This document shows, piece after piece, positions 46,290 to 57,443 of a stretch of DNA of 64,000 bases. The notes beneath the pieces were generated by a model. It saw only the letters and a program-made list of their open reading frames with translations, had not been told where the DNA came from and searched no databases. The first letter of the stretch is position 1. Every line of letters begins with the position of its first letter. The DNA is from Capsicum annuum (lineage: Eukaryota > Streptophyta > Magnoliopsida > Solanales > Solanaceae): positions 277,786-341,785 of the forward strand of contig NW_025859999.1 in NCBI RefSeq assembly GCF_002878395.1. Reading direction: 5' to 3'. The position numbers and the translations under genes were made by a program.

Positions 46290-47803
46290 TGTAATACCCC
46301 TAGACTCTAACGAGTAGTGCAACCATGAATCAAGCTCATGAGCAATAAATTATAATATTTTGTGTTTTTTTTTGATCAAGGATTCTGTGTATTAAGGCCT
46401 TAAAGATGTCGTAACGATTCGGTGAATCAAAACATTCCATACCGATTGAATTCTTGAAAAGGATATTGGGATAGTCAACTTCAAACAAGCATATCTCTCA
46501 TTATTCTTAGAAATTTTGAGCTCATGACCTATCAACATATAGATAATTTAATTATCTTTCCAACGATACTAATTTCGGCAAAATATAATACCGAAGCAAA
46601 GAGTTATACCCATTTTACTCTAGCATGTTAATTTAGAAAAAAGGGTGACGACATTTCTGATGGCCTGTCACGTTTTTGACGACATTTCTGACGGCGTCAT
46701 CAGCCTTATGAGGAAAATCATAAAATTCGACCCTTTTGTGATTCCATTTCATGAAGGCCTATAGTGGGTGTTACGGCCTGTCACGGATGTCGTCAGCTTT
46801 TTTGTTCAGCAATTTAGAGACATTTTTGCAAGGGTATTTTTGTCTTTTCCCATCTTTTGGAGGCCTCTATAAATATGATAATCGCATCCAAACCCTAATT
46901 CCATCATTTTATCTTCCAATTCTCTTGAGATAATATATCTAGGGTTATATCAAGAACATAAATCTTCCAAGAATCATCCATAAATCTTTAAAATTTCTTT
47001 AAGAATTAAGTTCCTCATAGTGTAGGCTTGAAGAATTATTTATTTCAAGTGTGGATAAAGTCTCAAGTACTAAAGTTCATCAAATTTCAAAGATTAAGGT
47101 ATGTGGAGTTTTGAACAAGAACACTTCTTTCGTTCTTGTACCCAAAGATTTAATTTCTATTGAATTTCACGAATTTTGCAAAGTGGGTTTACACACAAAT
47201 TACTTTATCAAGGATTTATGAGATTTGAGCTATACATGATTGACACATATGACTACTTCATTGTCTTATTTCTTAAATTAAGAATTTATGTCATGAGTTG
47301 AATATTGTTATCATGAAGTGATGATTTCTAAGTGATTTATGATAATTGTCATGATTTATGTTTTTTTTCCATGAAAAGTTTGTCTATTGAATATATATTG
47401 ATATTGAGCTTGAGAGTCAAGAACGAGTTCTATGATGTTTTCTTGAAGATTTTGATACTTGATATGATTTGATAAGCAAGTGTACTTGATGATCAGAAAG
47501 ATTATTTTGAGATTGAGTGGAGTGAGGAATCCACAAGTTGATTATGATTTATTTGGTCTTCATGATAGACCCTTGGGTTGATTAAGGTAGATTTCCTAAC
47601 GCGTTCCAAGCTTAAGTCTGGGAGTAGTATTTAGCACCGAGCGGGAAGTATAGGTTCATCATATCCTACTTCCCCAGAACTACGTCCCACCATAGGATTA
47701 AGATTAAGGGCCAAAGACCAAGACAGTTATCACTAAAGTTAAGGTTCTACTATGATGGAAATGATAGAACATCTCTCCCCAATGTGGGCAAGACGTTGGA
47801 CTC
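46290..47803 (+). repeat. Element F 3' LTR, first part
   Basis: It starts TGTAATACCCCTAGAC. It contains the dyad words (46646-46795), a TATA box, leader sequence and the conserved 'TATTTAGCACCGAGCGGGAAG' type block also present in D. The break after GGACTC at 47803 is the F1 insertion site, and the LTR resumes at 57449. Confidence 0.9.
46646..46795 (+). repeat. Element F U3 dyad words
   Basis: One unit fits the -12/0/+19 pattern: 46646 TGACGACATTTCT, 46658 TGATGGCCTGTCA, 46677 TGACGACATTTCT. A second position-0 word, TTACGGCCTGTCA, lies at 46771. The TATA box (CTCTATAAATATG, ~46866) is about 70 bp downstream of the array. Confidence 0.65.
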
Positions 47804-49270
47804 TGATAACGCTCAAATTATACTCTTAAATGGGTGTAAGCGATCATTGTCAATAGAAAACCCAACTAGGTTGGGGTCGAATCCCACAGCGAATATGGTG
47901 TGAACATCAATTTGTTTATGAAATACTTTACTGGTAGTTAATGTTTCCGGAAATGGGGGTTTAAGATCCACAAAGAGTTAATTGGCACTTTCAATATTTT
48001 AGTGTTTGAAATCAGTCTAAATGGCAAACCTGAGTTATGTTCACCATGGGTTTTGGGAATTGACAGATACTAGGTAATGCTTGGTATTCTTGAAGTAGGT
48101 AGAAACAGTAGAATATCCCTGACAACGATACTATCTGACTTATCTTTTGACCTCACCAGACAATTTATTATCTAATTCTCTCGAACTTAGATAGCTTATC
48201 GACATCCAATAGGATTTTATGTCAGGTAGATCAATTCAGTTACGACATTGATGATTAAATAGATGGTTGGTAGCTTCCAAGTCCATTTTGATAATCACGA
48301 CCTCTAGTCTATTTCTCCGTTAGAAGCAAATAAAACCCAAGGCTTACCATAATTTTTGCAACCAGTAGATTTCAGTTACAACAACAGAATTTCAAGACAT
48401 CCTACTACTCTTTGAATCCGTTAAATACCTAGTAACCTATCAAACCCTAGAACATGGATTCCTTAACTACGGCTAATGGAATTAGCCACTCATGATTTGA
48501 TGAACGAAATACACAGTTGAATTTATGATAATAAGAATAAACTTATGAACGGATGAAAAGTAGCAAGTAGTTTTTTTTTTCAACTTAATCCCGAAAATAG
48601 GAATCCACAAATAGTTGATATGTGTTCAAGAAAATAAAACTCTCCCCAAAACTAAAAAAAAAAGAACTCCCTGAATAAACCCTAAAAGAAGCTATTTATA
48701 CTACAGCCTTATTAAGGAAATAAAATAGGAAATTCTATTAATTCTCGGATTAGGTGACGCCTAAACTGATGCCGTGTCAAGAGGCTGATGCGCTATAACG
48801 GATGGCGTCAAACTTGCTCTATTTTCTTCAATTCTCTGCCTTAGGCTTACAATGAATCTGATGCCCTGTCAAGGATATGATGGCATATCACCAACGTTAT
48901 TAGTTATGTTCTCCTATCACTAATTTTCTTATTAAGGATGACGCCATTATTGACGCCTTATCACCCACTTGACGCCACGTCACAGACATCGTCAGAACTG
49001 CTTCTCAGCTCTAATTCCCTGGTTAATGCTGACGCTGCTTCTGATAGGCTATCACTAGGATGATGACTTATCAAGGATGTTGTCAACCATTTTTTCTTCT
49101 CTTTTGATCAGATTTTCAAATCTTTTGCTCTATTGTCATTTATTTTCATTCCTTCAGCCTTTTACTGCAATATTATGAGCAAACACATCAAAACAACAAG
49201 AGTTGCTTCAGAATTCACAATTATTTTGAGCTAAAAAGCATTAAATTTGTCATCTTTTTCTCACACATCA
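47804..49270 (-). repeat. Element F1 3' LTR (left copy)
   Basis: Plus-strand edges are TGATAACGCTCAAATT and CTCACACATCA. On the minus strand a TATAAAT box sits at about 48694-48701, with the dyad array upstream at 48755-49073. Near the minus-strand 3' end lies the hairpin CCCAAC-CTA-GTTGGG, also found in the solo LTR at 17856. Confidence 0.95.
48755..49073 (-). repeat. Element F1 left LTR: four-unit ~92-bp dyad module
   Basis: Position-0 dyads: 48767 TGATGCCGTGTCA, 48859 TGATGCCCTGTCA, 48951 TGACGCCTTATCA, 49042 TGATAGGCTATCA (spacing 92, 92, 91). Each is followed 19 bp later by a partner: 48786 TGATGCGCTATAA, 48878 TGATGGCATATCA, 48970 TGACGCCACGTCA, 49061 TGATGACTTATCA. Each is preceded 12 bp earlier by a TGAC-type word (48755, 48847 degenerate, 48939, 49030). 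Confidence 0.9.
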
Positions 49271-49285
49271 ACACCCTCAACTTAA
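49271..49285 (-). promoter_or_regulatory. Element F1 polypurine tract
   Basis: The minus strand reads TTAAGTTGAGGGTGT immediately before the LTR. It is purine-rich but not pure. Confidence 0.7.
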
Positions 49286-50644
49286 AACAATTGGTTATCC
49301 TCAAGCAACAAACTAACTAAGAGAATACAAAGAACATTCAATAGTCGATAGCTATTTTAGCTTAAAATTCAGTTACCGCCTCTAAAGTAAACCACTTTAA
49401 ACTACTGTGTATCTTATTGAAAAGCAGCAATGTAACACAAGGGATTCCAGCCATGGTATCCACTGAGTACCAACAATCATTCTTATATCAATATGACACT
49501 ACCCAAATAAGTAAGTCACTTAGAAACATACTAGTGTGCCATCACAACAAAGAATTTCCCCTTTTTCTCTCATAATAGAAATCAAAGTATCGACATGGGG
49601 ATCATCACAAAAACACTAACTCTCAGAATGAAGTTCAAACCAATGTATGCCAAATACCACAGGCTTGCCCTTACCTTCATTACCAAAGCATCTAGATAGG
49701 TACGCTTTGATCACTGTAGGTCTTTCTTAGGCTTGTAACGTAGGCTAAGGGCTGGTATGATATTATATAACATTTAGAGTGACTAACCTCCTTGGCACTA
49801 CTTTAACTTCTGGGGTACACTTATTAACTTCTTTTTCTCTCTTTTTCTTTTCTCTTGTTTTTCTGTTTTCTTGATCACACATTCAGAATGGGTGGTTCTT
49901 TCTTCCAATTCGAACAAATTTCTTTCTTAATTTTTTCACCAACACCCAATGTTCTATTTCGTTTTCACTTATTCTTTTTAGTTTCTCTACCCTTCTTCAT
50001 ACCCTATTTACATCATGCACCCCTATGATAGCCACCCTCAACTTAGGCTATTTTCCTAAGTCAGGGTGTACAGTGTCTAAAGAGGAATAGGACCAAAACA
50101 AGTTTATTATGATCTAAAAGGAAAGGTGATAGGTATGATAGAAAGAAATGGTTAATTTAGACTCAAAATAGGGATCAAGTGGTAACATGTACACAGGGAA
50201 GGTCATTTTAGGTTAAAAAGTGACTCAATTCAAAAATATCCTATTATCCTTTCCTAACCCCTATCTTTCAACTTAGGTAAGACGAATCGGGTAAGTTCTA
50301 TATTCGGCAATACAAAGGGAACTTAGTAGAGATCTCACACACATAAGGAACACAAGCATATCAGTAGCTACTAACTATCTGGTTCATGCAATTGTGTAGT
50401 AGTGGTTATTAAGCACTAGACTAATGCCCTAATCGGATGCACAGTGGTCACACCCAGATGTAATTTACAAAGTCATGTAAGACAAATCATTGGAGAAATG
50501 TTAAAAATCACAAGATAAGTTAACTGCCTATAGTACCTGCACTACTCCTATTTAGTTACAGAACATGGTACAACAATATGCTACCCTACATTGTCAACTT
50601 AAAATCAAATCAAAAGGAAACTAAGCGCTAGGGTATACTTGGAG
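49286..50644 (-). other. Element F1 untranslated stretch downstream of T32-F1
   Basis: About 1.36 kb with no supportable gene. A long pyrimidine-rich tract lies at 49830-49990 on the plus strand (purine-rich in the transcript sense). It is likely 3' untranslated sequence of the element. Confidence 0.5.
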
Positions 50645-52755
50645 TCAATCTAGTCTTAAATCATGGGTCCTTGACCCTGCAACATTGTCATCCTCATCAA
50701 GATCTTGTCTTTGCTCTAGTGTAGCTGCTCTTCTAGACGAGGATCCTATAGCCCTTACTCGCAGTACTTCATCCTATTTCTAATTATCCTCTAGGGACGC
50801 TTGCATTGCCTTTTTTAGATCCGCTTTCTCCTGTTCTGTTAGCTCATCATCTGCCTGTAGTAAATTCTCTACCTTCTTCTTCTTTTTTTCCTTTTTCTCC
50901 GCTTTGCTCTTATTCTCATCATCCTCTTATCTCTTTCTCTTAACTTTTTTAGCTTTTTTGTTTTTCTTTTGTTTCTTTTTCATTAGCTCCGCAGTGAGAT
51001 AAAGGATTGGGGGTTTATCTTCAGCTTCTTTGGCTTCTTGCCCTACAGGCATCATAAAATGGTGTTGCTGTAACACCACCACATCAACCTTTACCTTATA
51101 TAGAGCCACTCTGAATTCAGCAAGATCTGCTCCAGTCCATTCCTGTGCCCTTACATCAAAATGGTTCTCTAGATTTTCCACCCGTGCAGGCGATGTAGCA
51201 AAAGGCTTAAGAGCAACCTTAATTCTCTTATCTACAGCAGTGACAAACTGGTTGGTGAAGGAATATAATTGCATCTCACACCATTTGGCTTCTTTGGCCA
51301 CTTTTCTAATATCATTCGGATGGGCTGTAATTCCTACTGTTGTTGTAGGAGCTGAAGGGCCTGGCTCATATTTAAGTACTGAACCTACCTTTACTAAAGA
51401 TTTTGGTGGTGTAGCCTTAGAGTCTTGCAGCTCCACTTCAGGTACTAAACTAGGGCCTACAACTGATGGGTTCACCTCAACCCTCACCTCTCTGTCAAGT
51501 GTTAGCCTCAGCTGATTTTCTTCATATCGGATAGGGTTGTGGGTCTTAGTAGCATACAACATATCATTAATCCCTGCTCTTTTTGGTACCCCTGACACTG
51601 TACAAACCTGGTGACCAAATAAGGGAATGGGTAAGCGGTGTCAGACCTTGTTACCAAAATCTTGATCTCTTCAGCAATGATCTCTCTGAAGTCTAGCTTA
51701 AGGCTGGCCAAAAAGACATGCAACCAATATAGCTCGATCATCCCCAAGGATATTATCTCCGTCAGTTGGTATCAAATAGGTGCGTACAACACCCCACCAT
51801 AACTTTACCTCTTAAGCCATAAAAGCTTTGTAAATCTGATCACTAGGTCTGGTCAGCCATAATAGATCTCCTTCTGCTATCAGTGTAGCTAACCAAGGAC
51901 GTTAGTTATCCTTACTCTTCAGTCGATGGTAGAATGTTAGATTTGTTACCTGAGGAATAAAGTTGGGTCCATGTAGAAATCTAATAATAGCCATGTCAAA
52001 AATATCTATATTTACCCGACAAAATGGAACTCTGGTCAGCAAAGGTTGATCTACTGTGGTCTCTCCATTCTTGCACATACTCTCTAATCTAGCATGGTAG
52101 TTTGCATAGACCTCTGGACTAGTGTAGGACAAAATGGATTTCCTCCCTTAGCAGTCTATCCTAGCCCATAGTTTTTGAAATTATGCTCAATTGTAGGATA
52201 CCCTATCAATCATGTGATGATGACTCTCTTTGCTGGAAAAATTGGCCATCTAGCAAAACTTCTTTTTGTTCTGATTAGACCTTTGAGAAAAATATCCTCT
52301 GCTTTAGGGATCTGCTATCTATTATTCTCTCAAACCTCAAGATTCTTACACTTTCTCAAATTTCCCCAAGCTGGTTGTTACTCTTCAACTTGATTCTTAG
52401 CCGAGGGAGTTTTTGAGGTTGGTTCCTCAGAACCAGATTTGTCAGACTCAGCATGTCCTGCCTTTGATTCTTCAAATTCAGCCTTCTCAGACTTAGGCTG
52501 TTCGGACTCATTTTGCTTAGAACCCTCTTGCTCAGAAGATTCACTCTCAGCCGGAATGGTGGTCTCAGTATCATCACTATTCTCCACCTCAATGGGTTTA
52601 GGTAAAGGAGGTGCCTTTGGACTTAATTTCTTTCTTTTCCACCTGAGCAGTGGTTCTTCATCTTCATAAACAGGGTCTTCATCAATGAGCTTTTGAACCA
52701 CCTTGGGCTTGGTAGCTTTCTTCAGAGTGTTACCATTCTTGCCTTTTGGTGCCAT
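50645..52755 (-). pseudogene. T32-F1: Transposase_32-type ORF (broken, best preserved copy)
   Basis: It starts 'MAPKGKNGNTLKKATK' at 52755, then a charged linker rich in Glu/Ser/Lys (52378-52700). The domain follows: 'PEVYANYHARLESMCKNGE' (~52110), 'IRFLHGPNFIPQVTNLTFYH', 'LWLTRPSDQIYKAFMA', 'WWGVVRTYLIPTDGDN', 'LDFREIIAEEI' and 'SDTAYPFPYLVTR' (~51620). The tail has 'VPKRAGINDML', a predicted helical stretch and the lysine-rich 'KKKQKKNKKAKKVKRKR'. A stop at 50927 is followed in frame by 90 more codons to 50645. Breaks: stop near 51813, frameshifts near 51735 and 51600. The lysine-rich end could be a nuclear localisation signal. Family function unknown. Confidence 0.75.
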
Positions 52756-53048
52756 TTTAGTGTTCCTGATGATCAACTTTGACTTACTTATATGAGAGAG
52801 AAGAAAAGATGAGACATTGATTTTGAATATCTTTGCTATCCCATAACTATCAGGAAGGTTGTTTCCTCGTTCACTAGGAGTATTTTGAAAGGAAGTAAAT
52901 ATCCTAACTAAGGTAGGAAATAACAAAAGAAAGAAATAAAACTTAAAGAAGGAAACTAAAAAAAATAGGGAACTTGAAAGGTTTTGTATATGGGTTGGGT
53001 CGAATTTTAACTAATTTACGCCCAATTTTTCAAAAATAGGGTAATGGC

Positions 53049-53184
53049 TGACAACAACTTGTGATAAGTCATCATAAATGTGATAGGTTATCATGGGGGT
53101 CGTCAACCTTAGTAGAGAAGGTATCAACCTTTGGTCTTTCCGATGACATTGGTGATAAGCCGTCACAGTTGTGATAGCCTATCA
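53049..53184 (-). repeat. Internal dyad module upstream of T32-F1
   Basis: Two units: 53062 TGATAAGTCATCA with 53081 TGATAGGTTATCA (19 bp apart), and 53153 TGATAAGCCGTCA with 53172 TGATAGCCTATCA (19 bp apart). The two pairs are 91 bp apart. This is the U3 module geometry, located ~300-430 bp upstream of the T32-F1 start. A pyrimidine-rich leader lies between on the minus strand. Confidence 0.85.
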
Positions 53185-53310
53185 AAAATGTCGTCAGGAC
53201 CACTTGGCTTGGTTTCTTTAGTTTTTACCTTGACCTTTTTGTACCCTTTTTAGTTCCTTCCGATTACTACATAAATGAACATAAGCTAAATGCATGAAAA
53301 TAAAATTTTG

Positions 53311-53350
53311 AGTTGCCTCCCAATAGCGCCTGATCTAATGTCATAGCACA
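53311..53350 (-). other. Junction where pol is missing in element F1
   Basis: Directly after the protease C-terminus the minus strand reads 'DQALLGGN', a short motif that in Athila-like elements normally comes after integrase. RT, RNase H and integrase are therefore cleanly absent between protease and post-pol sequence. Confidence 0.65.
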
Positions 53351-53815
53351 ACTTGGTCATCATGACTACTCAAACTTCATCAAGATATTGTATCGATACC
53401 TCATTACCTTTTTCCTGGAATACATCCACAACTAAGAAGATATTTATATCCTCCAACTACTTTATTAGAGGATGCATTTTGAATTTGTCCTCCCTTTTTC
53501 CAAACCTAAACTTGAGCTTATTGAGCTCCATATCAACCAATACTCTTCCTGTGGTTAATAGTGGTCTACCCAAATGATGGGTACCTCAAAATCAACATCA
53601 TAATACAATATCCCAAAATCTGTAGGCAGAATAAAGTCATCCACTTTTTCAGGCACAACATTCAATATACCAACTGGTCGCTTCACCGATCTTTCTTCCA
53701 TTACAAGACACATCATTGTGGGGGTAGGTTCCTCCAATCCAAGCTTTTTGTAGATATCAAGTGGCATCAGATTAATACTTCCTCCAAAGTCACATAAAGC
53801 TTTGGTAAACTTCAA
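53351..53815 (-). pseudogene. Element F1 aspartic protease (broken)
   Basis: The open part 53555-53815 reads 'KALCDFGGSINLMPLDIYKKLGL', 'CLVMEERSVKRPVGILNVV' and 'DFILPTDFGIL'. The active-site Asp-Phe-Gly-Gly-Ser keeps the catalytic Asp. A frameshift near 53575 is followed by the expected C-terminal block 'TTGRVLVDMELNKLKFRFGK' to about 53465, then a stop. It is homologous to the element E protease (36265-36771). Confidence 0.8.
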
Positions 53816-53899
53816 GGACCTAACTGTGCACGGTATAGTAAATGCTCTAGGGTGAAGCTTTTTCTATACTAAGGATTGTGAAGAAAGAACACTACAATG

Positions 53900-55850
53900 G
53901 TGGATGTTGTCCTCCAGCTCAAAGCTTACCTTCCATTTCTTTGTTAACAATTCCTTCATAAATTTAGCATAGTTTGGCATTTGGTCAAATGCCCCATCAA
54001 TGGCATATTCACTGTCAGTTGTTTCAGTATTTCCATGAATTTGCTAAATTTTTTGTTATCTACTTTCTTCTTCTATCTTTGAGGAAAGGGAGATGGTGGT
54101 CTTGGCATTTCTTTCAATACCACTTCCCCTTCCTTTTCGTCTTCTTTCTCCAAAATATCAACAAAACCATCCAGCTTCTCAGACTCTATTGGATTGCTTC
54201 CTTCTGGTTCATCGACACTTACCTCATTCTCCACAGCTTTGCCCATAGAAGTGCTAGATAACATATTACCACTCTGAGTAGTAATCGCCAAACAAGAACT
54301 ATCAGTCCGTGGGTTCTGAACCTTATCACTAGGTAAAGTACAAACTTTTCTCTGATTCAGAGTAGGCAAAAGTTGGCTCACCTGTTGCTATAGCTGCTTG
54401 ATAGAAGCAAAGTGTGAGTTAACCAACTGACTGAGGGTAGAAAATTTACTCTTCATAGTAGTTACCCCCGATTTATTATCTTCAACTCCTTTTAATAGCT
54501 TTTTTATCATGTCCTCCCTGGACATCTTCCCAAAACTAGTTGTTGTAGTATCCTGACTTCTAGGATAAACATACAAACCACTCTAGTGATTATCGTTTCT
54601 CTAGTTTGCCTGCCCCCTATCTTAAAAATCAGGCTTGTATAGAAAGTCCGACCTTGGTTCCTTCGGCTATTGCCTCGGAAAGCCCCCAAATTACTCATAT
54701 AATTTGCCTCTGCATCAGCACCTGTAGAAACAGTACCCTGAGATTCCACAACTTTAACTATTTCAGTCTTGCTGGATAGCAAGTGCTTGGCTAACAAATC
54801 CATCTGCATCTTCAAATGGGCCATTTCCTAATCTTTCTCCTCATCCCTTCTACACTGCTCCGCAATTATACCACTAGAAACAGTTGGGCTAGCCACTACA
54901 GAATCCATAGTATGACAAGCCCAACTCTGTTTGGTCATTCTATTTATCATGTCAGAAGCATCTAGAAAAGAGAGATAAATGAACGAACCACCTGTAGTGT
55001 TTTCAACAATTGAAGTTGTAACAGAGTTGAAATCTCTGTACAAAGTCTCTATCAAGTGCAAGTCAGTCATGTTGTTGTTCGGACATTGTGAAAGATACTT
55101 CTTAAATCTTTCCCAAGTTTCATGTAATGCTTTATTCGGGAGTTGTCTTAATTTACTAATTTTATCCCTCAACTATAACCTTCTTGAGGGTGGAAAGAAC
55201 CATTCTAGGAATGCATCTTTCAACTATCTCTAGTTGGTTATAAAATCAGGCTCTAGTTCATTCAACCACATTGTTGCCTTTCCAGACAAAGACAACGGAA
55301 ACAAACTCAACCAGATCATATTCTGGCACACACCTAGATTGTCAAAGGATTTGCAAACGGTGATAAATTTTACCAAATTCATGTTCGGATCATCACCAGG
55401 CAAGCCTCCAAATAACCCATTCATATTCAGGAGTTGGATCATGCTACTTGTTATGCTAAATTTTACACCTGGTGCCAATGGGCGAAGAATGATGGCAACC
55501 GTTGCACTAGCTACCTCCATTCCTTCATCATCTTCATCAGCCTCATATTGAATAGGTTGGTGACCATATCTTTCTCGGATTGGAAGGTTTCTATTGATAT
55601 TTTGCAGCACAGGTGCAGCAACTTATTCAACTCTACTTGGGTTTTGAGGGTTCTGCAATTCCTCATCATCCAATTCTTCATCATCAGGATTCTGGTGATG
55701 TGTTTGTTGACCTAAATTCTGCACATTGACCTAAGCCTTGGCCAAAGTAGCTAGTCTTTCTACTTCCTATTATTTCGCTATTCTCCCTATCAGCTGAGGT
55801 TCTGGGTTGATTAGTAATAGTGGTTCTCTTGAACTTCTTGTTTTTGGCAT
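53900..55850 (-). pseudogene. Element F1 gag (broken)
   Basis: It starts 'MPKTRSSREPLLLINPEPQL' at 55850. The capsid block 55230-55520 has 'GLFGGLPGDDPNMNLVKF' and 'SLFPLSLSGKATMWLNEL', and continues at 54828-55172 with 'LRQLPNKALHETWERFKKYL'. The post-capsid part includes 'MAHLKMQMDLLAKHLLSSKT' (54824). A linker follows at 54073-54381, rich in acidic residues. Stops near 55770, 55225 and 54590 and frameshifts break it. The capsid block belongs to the retrotransposon gag family PF03732, Athila-like subtype. Its gag being kept while pol is lost suggests a structural contribution in the past (inference). Confidence 0.8.
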
Positions 55851-55956
55851 AAACAACACATTACCTCAAATAGACAAAAACAATAAATAAACGTAAAACA
55901 AGGAAATTTAACTATCAGCAAATATTCACACACAAACTTTTAGTCTACAACCGCAT

Positions 55957-55974
55957 TCCCCGACAACAGCTCTA
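55957..55974 (-). promoter_or_regulatory. Element F1 primer-binding site
   Basis: The minus strand reads TAGAGCTGTTGTCGGGGA, close to the LTR edge. Athila-like elements commonly use a TGGCGCCGTTGCCGGGGA type site matching tRNA-Asp (family knowledge); this copy differs at several bases. Confidence 0.7.
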
Positions 55975-55978
55975 TTTT

Positions 55979-57443
55979 TTATAATGCTCAAATTACACTC
56001 TTAAATGGGTGTAAGCGATCGTTGTCAATACAAAACCAAACTAGGTTAGGTCGAATCCCACAGGGAATATGGTGTGAACTTTTATTTGTTTTCGAAATAC
56101 TTTACTGGTAGTTTAATGTTTTCAGAAATGGGGGTTTAAGGTCCACAGAGAGTTAATTGTCACTTTCCATATTTTAGTGTTTGTAATCAGTTAAAATGGG
56201 AAACAAAAGTTATGTTCACTATGGATTTTGGGAATTGACAGATACCAGGTAATGCTTGGGATTCTTGAAGTAAGTAGAAACAGCAGAATATGCCTGACGA
56301 TAATACTATCTGACTTATCTCTCAACCTCACCAGACAATTTATTATCTAATGCTCTAGAACTTAGATAGCTGATCAATATCAAATAGGATTTTATCTCAG
56401 GTAGATTAATCCAGTTACGACATTGATCATTAAACAGAAGGTTGGTACCTTTCGAATCCCTGTTGATAATTAACGACCTCTAGTCTATTTCTCCATTATG
56501 AGCAAAAAAAACCTAAGGCATAACCTAATGTTTGCAACCAGTAGATTTCAGTTAAAACAATAGAATTTCAAGACGTCCTACTACTTTTTGAATCCGTTAA
56601 ATACCTAGTAACCTATAAAACCCTAGTCCATGGATGCCATAACTCGGGCTAATGGAATTAGCCGCTTATTATTCGATGAACGAAATACAAAGTTGAATTC
56701 ATGATCATAAGGATAAACTTATGAATGGATGAAAAGCGACAAGTATTTTTTTCTATATAATCCCAAAAATAAGAATCCACAAATAGTTGATAAGTGTTCA
56801 AGAAAATAAAACTCTCCCCAAAACTAAAAAAAAAGAACTCCCTGAATAAACCCTAAAAGATGTTACTTATACTAAAGCCTAATTAAGGAAATAAAATAAA
56901 TAAAATCCAATTAATTCTCGAATTAGGTGACGCCCAAACTGACGCCGTGTCAAGAGGTTGACACCCTATCACGGATGGCGACAGACTTTCTCCAGTTTCT
57001 TCAATTCTTTGTCTTAGGCTGACGATGACTCTGACGCCGAGTCAATGATCTGATGGTGTATCACAAACGTTGTCAGATGTCTTCTCCTATCCCTGATTTT
57101 CTACTTAAGGCTGATGCCATTCTTAACGCCTTATCGCCCACTTGATGCCATATCATCGACGTCGTCAGAACTGCTTCTAAGTTCCAATTCTTTGGTTAAG
57201 GCTGACACATCTTCTAATAGGCTATCATAAGGCTGACGACTTATCACAGATGTCATCAGCCATTCTTTCTTCTCTTTTTCTCAGATTTTTAACTCTTTTT
57301 CTCTATTGACATTTATTTCTATTCCTTCAGCCTTTTACTGTAATATCATGAGCAAACACATCAAAACAACAAGAGTTGCTTCAGAATTCAGAATTATTTT
57401 GAGCTAAAAATCATTAAAAGTGTTAGCTTTTGCTCACACATCA
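55979..57443 (-). repeat. Element F1 5' LTR (right copy)
   Basis: Colinear with the left LTR, from TTATAATGCTCAAATT (terminal TG mutated to TT on the plus strand) to CTCACACATCA. Dyad array at 56928-57246. The TATA box equivalent (around 56865, minus) reads TATAAGT and is slightly degraded. Confidence 0.95.
56928..57246 (-). repeat. Element F1 right LTR: four-unit dyad module
   Basis: Pairs at 56940/56959 (TGACGCCGTGTCA, TGACACCCTATCA), 57032/57051 (TGACGCCGAGTCA, TGATGGTGTATCA), 57124/57143 (TAACGCCTTATCG, TGATGCCATATCA) and 57215/57234 (TAATAGGCTATCA, TGACGACTTATCA). The partner distance is 19 bp throughout, and the unit spacing 92, 92, 91 is exactly as in the left LTR. Confidence 0.9.

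Larger units (their letters stand above)
47804..57443 (-). mobile_element. Element F1: pol-deleted Athila-like LTR element carrying gag, part of protease and T32
   Basis: Two LTRs (47804-49270, 1467 bp; 55979-57443, 1465 bp) with the perfect TSD GACTC (47799-47803 and 57444-57448). On the minus strand the order is LTR, primer site, gag, protease, a short scar, T32-F1, polypurine tract, LTR. RT, RNase H and integrase are absent. About 22 differences in the first ~210 LTR bases. It would need RT and integrase from another element; E is a possible autonomous relative with the same gene order (inference). Confidence 0.93.

Noticed and set aside
48755..49073. CRISPR-like array
   Set aside because: The units are ~92 bp with poorly conserved interiors inside an LTR of a plant retrotransposon; there are no short identical repeats with unique spacers.
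51030..51515. 161-codon plus-strand open frame
   Set aside because: It lies antisense to T32-F1 on the minus strand, whose coding frame explains it; no domain and no supporting context.
53353..55715. Several plus-strand frames of 74-105 codons
   Set aside because: Antisense to F1 gag and protease; no domain recognised.
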